64,000 nt of DNA. It comes from an uncultured Saprospiraceae bacterium. GTDB taxonomy: Bacteria > Bacteroidota > Bacteroidia > Chitinophagales > Saprospiraceae. The stretch is taken from assembly GCA_937924805.1 (NCBI GenBank), contig CALDTZ010000004.1, positions 1 to 64,000 on the forward strand. Direction: 5' to 3'. The position numbers were made by a program, and so were the translations under genes. The first letter of the stretch is position 1. Every line of letters begins with the position of its first letter. Of the stretch, positions 10,936 to 20,625 are shown one piece after another. A model generated the notes under the pieces. That model made no database searches, was not told the DNA's origin, and worked only from the letters and a program-made list of their open reading frames with translations.

Positions 10936-11436
10936 ATGAAACGTACACTTGCCTTTCTTACTAGTTCAATAATGTTGCTTTTAATTTCATGTTCTACAGA
11001 TTTTGGGGATCGATCATTTGGATCATCTCAAGCTGGTATTTCATATCCTAATGTAGATCCTCAATTACACGAATATTTTCAAGATTTTGAAAAGGAGGCG
11101 ATGCAAAGAGGTATTTCTATTGATCTAATAGAACTAGAAATTTCTGGAGTTATCGAAAATATAGGTGAAGAGGGTGTCGCTGGTTCGTGTCAATTTGGAA
11201 ACCATATTGCTCATGTAACAATTGATAAATCTTTTTGGAATTTAGCTTCTACAAGTATCAAAGAATATGTAGTTTTTCATGAGCTTGGTCATTGTGTTTT
11301 AGAAAGAGGTCATCTTGAAGTCACGAATAGTGATGGAGAGTGCCAAAGTATAATGGCAAGTGGCACCACTGATTGTATTGTAAATTATAATAATTCCCGA
11401 AGAGACCGCATGATTGACGAACTCTTCGGGGTTTAG
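10936..11436 (+). CDS. Putative zinc metallopeptidase lipoprotein (metzincin-like HExxH)
   Basis: Lipobox LLISC; HELGHCVLERGH followed by a Met-turn-like SIMASGTTDC. Confidence 0.6.
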   Translation: MKRTLAFLTSSIMLLLISCSTDFGDRSFGSSQAGISYPNVDPQLHEYFQDFEKEAMQRGISIDLIELEISGVIENIGEEGVAGSCQFGNHIAHVTIDKSFWNLASTSIKEYVVFHELGHCVLERGHLEVTNSDGECQSIMASGTTDCIVNYNNSRRDRMIDELFGV

Positions 11437-11464
11437 AAGTACTTGTTATTAAGGTTTTTTTGGA

Positions 11465-11776
11465 TTAATTTCCACCTTCTTTACCTTCTTTACCTTCTTT
11501 ATTATTTTGTTCGAGCCACTTTTTTTTCTTTTCCATTTGAGCGGCTTTAATAGAGTCCAAATCCTGTTGATTTAAAACATGATTTGGTGCTTCTTGACCT
11601 TTTGGATTATTGGTGGATTTATCCGATTTGATTTCTGATGGTTTAATATTGCCGTCAGGTTTTTTTGAATCAATCTTATTGATGGTGTTTTCTGAATTTA
11701 TTTTTTTAGTTGATTTATTTCCACATGAAACAAATAGAAATCCTAGTACAAGACTACTTAATAACAATTTTTTCAT
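11465..11776 (-). CDS. Small lysine-rich lipoprotein with C-terminal KEG repeats
   Basis: Signal peptide with lipobox LFVSCGNKS; low-complexity charged body; C-term NNKEGKEGKEGGN. Confidence 0.65.
   Translation of the reverse strand: MKKLLLSSLVLGFLFVSCGNKSTKKINSENTINKIDSKKPDGNIKPSEIKSDKSTNNPKGQEAPNHVLNQQDLDSIKAAQMEKKKKWLEQNNKEGKEGKEGGN
11474..11500. repeat. 9-bp tandem repeat (ACCTTCTTT)x3
   Basis: Three exact consecutive copies read directly in the sequence. Confidence 0.95.
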
Positions 11777-14700
11777 TTCCGATTATTTTTTTGTTTTCGT
11801 TCTTTACAATAATATAATATAACCCACTTGAAAGTTTATTACTATCAAACTTTAAATACGAAGTGCCTTCTTTGATTTTTCTATGAATTAACGTTTTTAC
11901 AATTCTACCTTGCAAATCATAAATGTCGAAGGTCAAGACTTTACTTTCTTTAAGATCAATTTTTATATTAATTTGATCATCGCCTTTCGAAGGGTTTGGA
12001 TATACGATCATTGATTGAAATATCCCACTTGGATCGTTCACGGCACTTGGTCCTGTTACGATAATAAAGTCGTTTTTTGTTTCGGGGTCTGAACCAAAGT
12101 CATTTCCGGCAATAAGTGTTACTGTATAGATACCTTCATCTGAATAAATAATTGTAGGGTTTTGAAGAGAAGAAGATTGACCATTTCCAAAGTCCCAATT
12201 CCAGTTTGTAGGTTCATTCGCTGATTGGTCAGAGAAAGTAACGGTATGAGGAGCTTCTCCGGAAGTATCGTCTGCCGAGAAATTAGCAACTGGAGCAGAG
12301 CCAGCTTGTGTAACTATAATATATCCATTTTTTGTTTCAGGATCTGAACCAAAATCATTGCTACTAATTAAGGTTACCGTATATGTTCCCGGATTGCTGT
12401 AGGTAACTGAAGGGTTTTGAAGGGCAGAAGATTGGCCATTTCCAAAATCCCAATTCCAGTTTGTAGGTTCATTCGTTGATTGGTCAGAAAAAGTAACAGT
12501 ATGGGGTGCTTCTCCGGAAGTATCATCAGCTAAAAAATTTGTTACCGGGGCAGAACCCGCTTGGGTTACTGTGATATAATCAATCTTTGATTCACCATCT
12601 TGCCCAAAAGCATTTTCAGTAACCAAACTGACAGAAAAGGTTCCTGTAGTATTATAAGTTGTAGAAGGGTTTTGATCATTGGAGGTCTGTCCATTCCCAA
12701 AATTCCAAAACCAACTGGTCGGTTCATTCGTTGATTGGTCAGTGAAATTTACAGTATGTGGTGTCACTCCAGAAGTGTTATCTGCAAAGAAGTTTGTTAC
12801 TGGAGCAGAACCACTAAGATCTACAATATTAACAGTATAATCTTCTACCTCTCCAAATGCAAATGCCTCACAAGGCTCAGGCAATGTTGGATCTGTAGCA
12901 GAGGTGTACTTCATGATTACTCTCATTCTTGTTTGTCCAGATTGGACTGAACTAGGTAAAATAATGGTTCCTGTATTTACATCAGTAGATTCTTGTTCAC
13001 TTTCGAAAACGATTTCATCATTTTCAAAAGTGTTATTTTGATTTAGATCAATCCAAACTCTCCAGTATTCGTTGTAAAGGTCGTCTTCAAACCCTGGAGT
13101 CAACCAAATGTTATTGTTTACTTCTTTTGTAATATCAAAAGTGAAATTTGTGAAATCGCCATAACCTCCGTCATTGCCTGATTCATAGGTAAAAGCATTT
13201 ACACCGACACTTTCGATCCATTCGAACTGTGACTCTTCACTTTGATTTCCACAATAACCACTTGTCGAATTGTCAATAAGATTAACCGTATAATCTTCGA
13301 CTTCACCATATTCAAATGGGGTACATGGTTCAGGTAAAGTAGTATCTGATTCTGAGATATATTTCATACTTATTCTCATTCTAGTTTGACCAGTTAATGA
13401 GCCATTTTGAAGGATCAATGAACCAATATTAGGTTCGGTGGATGCTACCTCACTTTCAAAAACGATTTCATTATTTTCAAAGGCGTTATTTTGATTTAAA
13501 TCAATCCATATCCTCCAATATTCATCATACGTATCTGATTCAAATGCAGGTGTTAATTTTATTTCATAATCGGTACCAATGGTAAGATCAATCACTGATG
13601 ACGTAAAATCCCCATATCCACCATTATTTCCAGATGTATTTGTAAAATCTCCAACTTCAACACTTTCGATCCATTCATATTGTGATTCTTGTCCCTCATT
13701 TCCGCAATATCCACTAGGGTCTGTTACGGTAATGTAATTTACTTTTTCTTCTAAATCTGCCCCAAAATCATTGGTTGCAGTCATTCGAACAGTATACATT
13801 CCTGGAGATTCATAGGTATGAGATGGGTTTAATAATGAGGAAGAATTTCCATCTCCGAAATCCCAAGAAAAGGTATTACCATTGGTAGATAGGTTTGAAA
13901 AATCTACCATTAATGGAGCTTCACCTGAAGTAGTGTTAGCAGAAAAATTAGCAATAGGTGAACTACCAGCTTCATTTCCGAAAACGCCAATATAGGTAAT
14001 AAAAATATTTTGATTTCCACCATAACAATTTGCAGTATATACTTCAATATCATCAATTCCGTGACGTTTACAAATTCCTGAATAATCTCCCCATCTTTCT
14101 TCATCAGATGAGGAAAAATCTACAAATGAATCGCCTGATTTAATTAATATTGAATTGGACCAAACATCATTCTCCATCGTTACGGCACGAGCTTCTGGAT
14201 AGATTTCCGAACCGCTTCTTACAAAGGAAAGAAGGACGTTTTCATTTTCGCCATCTTTAGAATATAATGCGATGTTTGGATAAGAATAATCGTACCCATC
14301 TAATCCAAAATTTCGAACAGTAGCTGTATTTGTATTTACATTAACCCGCCCATAATTAAGTTGTGAAAACCCACTGTCTTCATCAGTGGTATTATGGCAA
14401 TAGTGAATAATATTATCGTTTATAATAGCACCAAGAACCCTGGAATCTCCACAGTCTAATAAATTACCATTGTTAAACTGTTGAGCTTGCCCTGGGGCTG
14501 AATAATAAGGTACAGTTATGCTTTCTGTTGTAAAACTAGTTCCATTTGGAGGTAGATAAAATAGATCCATTACATTACCCCAACCAGCAAATGATGCGAT
14601 GAAATACATACCATTATCAAAAGATTGACTCGTTCCTGATGATACAGGAACCATCGTGAATGTATTTGAACTGTTTGCTCCATTAACGCCTCTAAAATTA

Positions 14701-15509
14701 TTAATTGATATATTTTCTCCTGTATAACCATTGGCTTTATCAATAGAATAAATGAGATTTGTGCCATACATATTTTCGGCAGAAAATAGATTTCCTGTGA
14801 TGTATAGCTTGTCATTTGAAATTCCAACACTTGGATAATCAAACCAATATTCTTCATTTGGATCACCTGCTAAAGAGTAAAAATACCAAGTATCATTGGG
14901 GTTGTTTGTTGTTGAAAACCCGACAACTACTCGACTAATATCAGGTGTGTTCCCATTCACAATAATGACAATAAATTTATCTTCTTCAGGATCATAGATT
15001 ACTTTAGGGTCGAAATAACCACCTGGAAGTTGTAGAAAGTCAAGATAATTTCCAAAAGACATATCAAAAGATACATTTCCATCTTTATCCATAAACATAA
15101 TATTTGAATTAACGGCAGTAACAATATCTCCATTGGTTGATACAGCCATGCTATTATCCGGTGGAGTCCATCCGTTTTGTCCATTACCAGGAAAGGTTCT
15201 TTTTAATACAGGAGCTCGTACTTCAGCTTCATCTTTAATGACAGGATTATTTTTGTAATATTGTTTTTTTAAGGCATTGGCTTTTTCCTTTTGCTTGATC
15301 ACTTCAGGATCTTTATAATGTTTTACTGCACTTACTTGTTCAAGTGTTATATTCCAATGTTTATTTGATATGTTCATTGGGTCCACTGAACCATGAAAGG
15401 TTATGTGGCTTTGTGGTAAAGGATTTGATGTGGTAGGTTTTACATTCTGAGAAATGGCAATATTTGTCAGAAAACAAAGAATTGCAAAAATTCTGGTTTT
15501 TTGAAACAT
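11754..15509 (-). CDS. PKD + GEVED domain protein with large N-terminal domain and T9SS type A sorting domain
   Basis: Signal peptide; PKD motifs (FSDQSTNEPTNWNWDFGNGQSS..NPS.TYS..GTYTVTL); two GEVED modules (YWRIWIDLNQNN.FENNEIVFES...FGEVEDYTVN); C-term SMIVYPNPSKGDDQINIKIDLKE...GLYYIIVKNENKKIIGNEKIVIK. Confidence 0.88.
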   Translation of the reverse strand: MFQKTRIFAILCFLTNIAISQNVKPTTSNPLPQSHITFHGSVDPMNISNKHWNITLEQVSAVKHYKDPEVIKQKEKANALKKQYYKNNPVIKDEAEVRAPVLKRTFPGNGQNGWTPPDNSMAVSTNGDIVTAVNSNIMFMDKDGNVSFDMSFGNYLDFLQLPGGYFDPKVIYDPEEDKFIVIIVNGNTPDISRVVVGFSTTNNPNDTWYFYSLAGDPNEEYWFDYPSVGISNDKLYITGNLFSAENMYGTNLIYSIDKANGYTGENISINNFRGVNGANSSNTFTMVPVSSGTSQSFDNGMYFIASFAGWGNVMDLFYLPPNGTSFTTESITVPYYSAPGQAQQFNNGNLLDCGDSRVLGAIINDNIIHYCHNTTDEDSGFSQLNYGRVNVNTNTATVRNFGLDGYDYSYPNIALYSKDGENENVLLSFVRSGSEIYPEARAVTMENDVWSNSILIKSGDSFVDFSSSDEERWGDYSGICKRHGIDDIEVYTANCYGGNQNIFITYIGVFGNEAGSSPIANFSANTTSGEAPLMVDFSNLSTNGNTFSWDFGDGNSSSLLNPSHTYESPGMYTVRMTATNDFGADLEEKVNYITVTDPSGYCGNEGQESQYEWIESVEVGDFTNTSGNNGGYGDFTSSVIDLTIGTDYEIKLTPAFESDTYDEYWRIWIDLNQNNAFENNEIVFESEVASTEPNIGSLILQNGSLTGQTRMRISMKYISESDTTLPEPCTPFEYGEVEDYTVNLIDNSTSGYCGNQSEESQFEWIESVGVNAFTYESGNDGGYGDFTNFTFDITKEVNNNIWLTPGFEDDLYNEYWRVWIDLNQNNTFENDEIVFESEQESTDVNTGTIILPSSVQSGQTRMRVIMKYTSATDPTLPEPCEAFAFGEVEDYTVNIVDLSGSAPVTNFFADNTSGVTPHTVNFTDQSTNEPTSWFWNFGNGQTSNDQNPSTTYNTTGTFSVSLVTENAFGQDGESKIDYITVTQAGSAPVTNFLADDTSGEAPHTVTFSDQSTNEPTNWNWDFGNGQSSALQNPSVTYSNPGTYTVTLISSNDFGSDPETKNGYIIVTQAGSAPVANFSADDTSGEAPHTVTFSDQSANEPTNWNWDFGNGQSSSLQNPTIIYSDEGIYTVTLIAGNDFGSDPETKNDFIIVTGPSAVNDPSGIFQSMIVYPNPSKGDDQINIKIDLKESKVLTFDIYDLQGRIVKTLIHRKIKEGTSYLKFDSNKLSSGLYYIIVKNENKKIIGNEKIVIK

Positions 15510-15692
15510 AGGAGTTGATTTAGGTTTTACTTAAAGAATGTACAAATTTTTTCTTGTATATAAGTGAATAAAAATGTGAACTGCATAAATTTCTGGGTAA
15601 ACAGAACTTTTTACAGGAATGCTAAATAGCACGTATCATAATCACAAGTGTCATTCGATATGAAATTCGTTACCTAAATCGCCGTTTTTTAA

Positions 15693-18527
15693 TTATAGTT
15701 TTGTTGAAAGATACTGTCCAGTATACGATTTTGACTCTTTAGTGATGCCTTCTAACTCACCTTGATAAACGAGATGACCACCTTCTTCACCACCCACAGG
15801 ACCTAGGTCTATTATCCAATCGGCTGTCTTTATTACATCAAGATTGTGTTCAACAACCATTACAGTGTGACCTTTATCAACAAGAGCATTAAGTGCTTTT
15901 AATAATTGTTCTATATCATGAAAGTGCAAACCCGTAGTTGGTTCGTCAAAGATGAAAAGTATTTTCTCGGCATATTTATCTTTTCCTAAGAATGAAGCCA
16001 ATTTCACTCTTTGTGCTTCACCACCAGACAAGGTACTTGAAGCTTGACCAAGTTGAACATAACCTAAACCAACATCCGATAATGGTTTTAATTTAGCATG
16101 AACATCTCTGATATCTTGAAAAAACATTAATGCGTCATCGACGGTCATAGAAAGTACATCAAAAATGTTTTTATCATGATACCGGACATCAAGGACTTCT
16201 TCTTTAAATTTCCTCCCTTTACAATCATCACAGACCAATCGAACATCCGCTAAAAACTGCATTTCTACCGTTATATGTCCATCTCCTTTACAAGCTTCAC
16301 ACCTTCCTCCTTCAGTATTAAAAGAAAAGTGCTTTGGTTCAAACCCTTTGATAAAAGAAGCTTGCTGTCTAGAAAATAGTCTTCTAATAGAATCAAATGC
16401 TTTTACATAAGTGACCGGGTTTGATCTAGATGATTTTCCAATAGGGTTTTGATTAATAAATTCAACAATATCAATTGAATTAATATCACCTTCAATGGTA
16501 TTGTATTTCCCAATTGATTTATTAGTCGCTTGTTGTAAATGAGCACTTAGTGCAGGATATAAAATATGTTTGACGAGTGTAGATTTTCCAGAACCAGAAA
16601 CTCCAGTTATCACAGTAAACGCATTTAATGGAAAAGTAATGTCTATATTTTTGAGGTTATGTTGTCGCATACCTGTTAATCCAATTTTTTGGTAAAATCG
16701 TCTTCTTACATCAGGAAGTTCGATTTCCATTTCACCTCTCAAGTATTTCGCAGTAAGCGTATCAGCCTTTTTTATAAATGAAGCATAAGAACCTTCAAAT
16801 ACAATTTCACCGCCGTGTGAACCTGCCTTTGGTCCAACATCAATAATATAATCTGATTTTCGAATGACTTCTTCTTCATGCTCTACGACAATGACAGTAT
16901 TACCCATGTCCCTTAGATTTTTTAAAACCTTAACCATATTAGCCGTGTCTTTTGGGTGCAACCCAATACTTGGTTCATCGAGAATATACAGAGCATTGGT
17001 CAAATTACTACCTAAAGTTCGAGTAAGATTAATACGTTGTGTTTCACCTCCACTTAAGGTTGATGAAACCCTATTTAGGTGTAAGTAGGATAGACCTACA
17101 TCATTCATTGTGTCAATTCGATTGTTTATTTCTATTAATATTCGACTCGCAATTTGTTTTTGATATTTAGTTAATTTTATTTTTTTGAAGAAAACTTGCA
17201 ACTCAATAATCGGTAAATGCACCAGCTCTGTGAGTGTTTTTCCTCCAACAAATACATATTGAGCTTCCTTTCTTAATCGACCACCTTTACAGTTATAACA
17301 TTTGGTGCGGCCTCTGAACCGCGCCATAATAATTCGATTTTGGATTTTGTAACTTTTTTCACTTAACTCTTGAAAATAGTGATTGATTCCGTCAATATCT
17401 TCGTTTCCCTCCCAAAGAAGTTCATATTCTGTGGGGGTTAAATCTTTAATTGGACGATGAATAGGAAAGTCAATTTTCGACCCATTTAATATGAACATTT
17501 CTTTGTACCATTTAGACTTTTCTCCAGTCCAGCAAGCGATTCCACTGTCGTAAACAGATAATTCTTCGTTAGGGATCACTTTTTTTGGATCGATGCCCAA
17601 TATTTGACCGTAACCTTCACATTTTGGGCAAGCTCCAAAAGGGTTGTTATAATTGAATAACTGATGTGATGGCTCAAGAAAAGTCATTCCGTCCAATTCA
17701 AATCGATTATTAAAGGACTTAGATTTTCCATTTAAATTTTGTAGAAGACATTCTCCAGAACCTTCATAAAATGCAGTTTGAACGGAATCAGCAATTCTTT
17801 TTTGATTTTCTTCATCATCATTTACTACGAATCGATCAACCAATACATAGTAGGTCGATTTTAATTCGTTTAAGGTCTTTTTTAATTCTTTATTTTTCGA
17901 TTCGATAAAGTCTTCAATATGAATAATTTCTTTTTTATACTGTATTCTACTATATCCTTTTTGAATCAGATACTCCAATTGTTTAAGTAGACTACGATCT
18001 TGATATACATTTGGAATCGGAAAAAACAATTGAATTTTCGTACCTACCTCTTGAGCTAACAAATAAGATACAACATCTGTGATCGTGTGTCGTTTTACCT
18101 CTTTACCAGAAATTGGACTTATCGTAATACCAACTCGAGCAAACAATAATCGCAAATAGTCATAAATTTCAGTCAATGATCCTACCGTAGAACGGGCATT
18201 ACTATTGCTTACCTTTTGTTCAATAGCAATTGCTGGACTTATCCCTTTTATAAAATCGACTTGAGGTTTTTTCATTCTGCTCATAAATTGGCGAGCATAG
18301 GAAGATAAACTTTCAACATATCTTCTCTGGCCTTCCGCATATAATGTATCCATGATTAATGAAGACTTCCCGGATCCGGATAAACCTGTTACGACGATAA
18401 GTTTGTTTTTCGGGATTTTAATCTCAATGTTTTTAAGATTATTAGCATTCGCACCTTTTATGTGAATGAATTTCTTAATCGCTTCAAACTCTTTAGTCAT
18501 TTCTTGACTTTCTGATTTTGTCATCAA
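15693..18527 (-). CDS. uvrA: UvrA-family excinuclease ABC subunit A (first CxxC of zinc-finger 1 absent)
   Basis: VVTGLSGSGKSSLIMDTLYAEGQRRYVESLSSYARQF; STLSGGETQRINL; GVSGSGKSTLVKHILYPAL; GGRCEACKGDGHITVEMQFL; two ABC signature motifs. Confidence 0.92.
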   Translation of the reverse strand: MMTKSESQEMTKEFEAIKKFIHIKGANANNLKNIEIKIPKNKLIVVTGLSGSGKSSLIMDTLYAEGQRRYVESLSSYARQFMSRMKKPQVDFIKGISPAIAIEQKVSNSNARSTVGSLTEIYDYLRLLFARVGITISPISGKEVKRHTITDVVSYLLAQEVGTKIQLFFPIPNVYQDRSLLKQLEYLIQKGYSRIQYKKEIIHIEDFIESKNKELKKTLNELKSTYYVLVDRFVVNDDEENQKRIADSVQTAFYEGSGECLLQNLNGKSKSFNNRFELDGMTFLEPSHQLFNYNNPFGACPKCEGYGQILGIDPKKVIPNEELSVYDSGIACWTGEKSKWYKEMFILNGSKIDFPIHRPIKDLTPTEYELLWEGNEDIDGINHYFQELSEKSYKIQNRIIMARFRGRTKCYNCKGGRLRKEAQYVFVGGKTLTELVHLPIIELQVFFKKIKLTKYQKQIASRILIEINNRIDTMNDVGLSYLHLNRVSSTLSGGETQRINLTRTLGSNLTNALYILDEPSIGLHPKDTANMVKVLKNLRDMGNTVIVVEHEEEVIRKSDYIIDVGPKAGSHGGEIVFEGSYASFIKKADTLTAKYLRGEMEIELPDVRRRFYQKIGLTGMRQHNLKNIDITFPLNAFTVITGVSGSGKSTLVKHILYPALSAHLQQATNKSIGKYNTIEGDINSIDIVEFINQNPIGKSSRSNPVTYVKAFDSIRRLFSRQQASFIKGFEPKHFSFNTEGGRCEACKGDGHITVEMQFLADVRLVCDDCKGRKFKEEVLDVRYHDKNIFDVLSMTVDDALMFFQDIRDVHAKLKPLSDVGLGYVQLGQASSTLSGGEAQRVKLASFLGKDKYAEKILFIFDEPTTGLHFHDIEQLLKALNALVDKGHTVMVVEHNLDVIKTADWIIDLGPVGGEEGGHLVYQGELEGITKESKSYTGQYLSTKL

Positions 18528-18630
18528 TTTTGTAGTCGATTTCTTTATAAATCTTGAAAGATAAATGAATTAGATCAACATCTATGCGAATGCGTTTTGG
18601 TATTTATTATAAATATTTAAATTTCTTGCC

Positions 18631-19704
18631 TTAAGAATCAAAATGATTCCATCCTTGTGCTTTAATATCATGAATGTTTCCACCTGATGTGTGCAGTTTA
18701 ATTCCATCTTTTTCATCGACAATATCACCAATAATATAAATGTCAGGCATATATTTTACTTTTTCCAAATCCTTTTCATTCACTGTAAATAGTAATTCAT
18801 AATCTTCACCACCATTTAATGCACAAGTAATTGGATCAGTATTAAATTTTAAAGACATAACTTGAGCATCTGTATGGATAGGTACTTTGTTTTCTTCAAT
18901 AAATGCTCCAACCCCGCTTGATTTGCAGATATGGAAAAGCTCTGAGGCTAAACCGTCTGAAACATCAATCATTGAGGTAGGTGTAAATTTATGTTTGAAA
19001 AAATATTCAATAGCATCTTTTCGAGCTTCAGGTTTTAAATGTCGCTCTATTAAATATTGAGCATCTCCTAATTCGGGCTGGATTCCAGGTTGATTAAGAA
19101 ATAGCTGTTTTTCCCGCTCCAATATTTGTAAACCTAAAAATGAAGCTCCAAGATTCCCTGTAACACATATAATGTCCCCAACTTTAGCCCCATTTCTTTT
19201 TGTCAGCAAACCTTCAGATGTGTACCCTAGCGCAGTAACACTAATCGTCATTCCTTTAGGTGAAGAAGTTGTATCACCACCTATTAAATCGACATTGTAA
19301 AAATCACAAGCTAATTTAACTCCTTCGTATAATTCTTCAATAGCCTCTATTGAATATTTGCTAGAAAACGCCAACGAAAAGGTGATTTGAGAAGGAATTG
19401 CATTCATCGCGTAAATGTCAGAAAGATTAACAACAACTGCTTTATAACCCAAATGCTTAAGGGGTGTATACATCAAGTCAAAATGAATACCTTCTACTAA
19501 CATGTCGGTACTTACAACTGTTTTGACATCAGCAAAATCTAAAACAGCTGCATCATCTCCGACCCCTAGAATACTCGTCTTTTGCTTTAGTGCAAAGTTT
19601 TTAGTAATTCTATTAATTAACCCAAACTCGCCGATTGTATTTACATCTGTTCTTTTGTTATTTTTCTCTATCACGTCTGACTTTTTTAATGGTTTCCCAA
19701 GCAA
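18631..19704 (-). CDS. thiL: Thiamine-monophosphate kinase (true start may be internal, e.g. near 19674)
   Basis: GVGDDAAVLDF, STDMLVEGIHFDL, GGDTTSSPKGM, MIDVSDGLASEL, GGEDYELLFTV motifs. Confidence 0.92.
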   Translation of the reverse strand: MLGKPLKKSDVIEKNNKRTDVNTIGEFGLINRITKNFALKQKTSILGVGDDAAVLDFADVKTVVSTDMLVEGIHFDLMYTPLKHLGYKAVVVNLSDIYAMNAIPSQITFSLAFSSKYSIEAIEELYEGVKLACDFYNVDLIGGDTTSSPKGMTISVTALGYTSEGLLTKRNGAKVGDIICVTGNLGASFLGLQILEREKQLFLNQPGIQPELGDAQYLIERHLKPEARKDAIEYFFKHKFTPTSMIDVSDGLASELFHICKSSGVGAFIEENKVPIHTDAQVMSLKFNTDPITCALNGGEDYELLFTVNEKDLEKVKYMPDIYIIGDIVDEKDGIKLHTSGGNIHDIKAQGWNHFDS

Positions 19705-20353
19705 TATCCCACAATCTATTTGAGGGAGGCCTGTGGTAGTAAGTACTTTTTTCTTTGTCTTTGTAAGGCACGAAAGTCATTTCATATGCATGTAGAAAGA
19801 TACTACGATCTTTATTCGATCTTCTAGCACCATATTTTACATCTCCTTTTATAGGGCAGCCTAAGTGTGCAATTTGACATCTAATTTGATGGAACCTTCC
19901 AGTTTCCAATTTTACATCCATCACATAATAATTGTCTAGCTCTTTTATTATTTCATAAGAAAGTATTGACTTTTTTCCATTTTCCTTTTTTGTCTTTTCG
20001 ACAAATGCCTTATTAATCTTTTTATTATGACTTAGAATATTTTCTAAAGTGCCTGACTTTGGAATATCCGCTTTTTCAGTAATAATGATGTAGCGTTTTT
20101 CGATATCTCTTAGTCTATGTATAAATTGATAATATTTGGTAGCCTTTCCTTTTTTAGCCATCAATACTAAACCACTAGCTGGTCTATCTAATCGGTTTAC
20201 TAAATGAAGATTTTTACCTGCAATTTCTTCAACTAATTTTAATAAATCTGGATCTTTAGTTTTATCTTCTTGACAAGGAAAGGTAGGTGGTTTATAAGTA
20301 AGCATCCAACTTTTATTGTGGACCAATACTTTGACTTTACTCGACTTCTTCAT
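19658..20353 (-). CDS. RluA-family pseudouridine synthase
   Basis: NKSWMLTYKPPTFPCQED...HLVNRLDRPASGLVLMAK...ETGRFHQIRCQIAHLGCPIKGDVKYG. Confidence 0.85.
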   Translation of the reverse strand: MKKSSKVKVLVHNKSWMLTYKPPTFPCQEDKTKDPDLLKLVEEIAGKNLHLVNRLDRPASGLVLMAKKGKATKYYQFIHRLRDIEKRYIIITEKADIPKSGTLENILSHNKKINKAFVEKTKKENGKKSILSYEIIKELDNYYVMDVKLETGRFHQIRCQIAHLGCPIKGDVKYGARRSNKDRSIFLHAYEMTFVPYKDKEKSTYYHRPPSNRLWDIAWETIKKVRRDREK

Positions 20354-20465
20354 AATCTGTGTATTCTAATTGATCGTCTTTATTCTGTTTGCCTTCAATT
20401 TGACTATTGTTAAAAAAAAGCCTGTAGCTTATGTATACCAATCCAAGAAGTATAAGATATTTCAT
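20337..20465 (-). CDS. Small single-TM protein (42 aa), DUF4834-like; not in supplied ORF track (below its length cutoff)
   Basis: Reverse-strand translation MKYLILLGLVYISYRLFFNNSQIEGKQNKDDQLEYTDYEEVE*: hydrophobic N-terminus plus acidic YxDYEE(V/I)E tail. Overlaps the first 17 nt of the downstream rluA-family ORF. Confidence 0.65.
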   Translation of the reverse strand: MKYLILLGLVYISYRLFFNNSQIEGKQNKDDQLEYTDYEEVE

Positions 20466-20537
20466 ATATCAATAAAGTCTTTCATTTACTTTGTGCAAAG
20501 GTAAGAAATACTTTAATCTCAAACGCTTGTTAATGTA

Positions 20538-20557
20538 TTGTTAAACATAATTAACAA
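20538..20557. promoter_or_regulatory. Inverted repeat TTGTTAA-N6-TTAACAA upstream of htrA/degP
   Basis: Perfect 7-bp arms about 70 bp upstream of the htrA start codon. Confidence 0.35.
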
Positions 20558-20625
20558 CGTAACTAAAGCAATCGAATGTCGTTTTCCTATTACTAAATCG
20601 ATAATTAATTTAAGATATAGATCCT

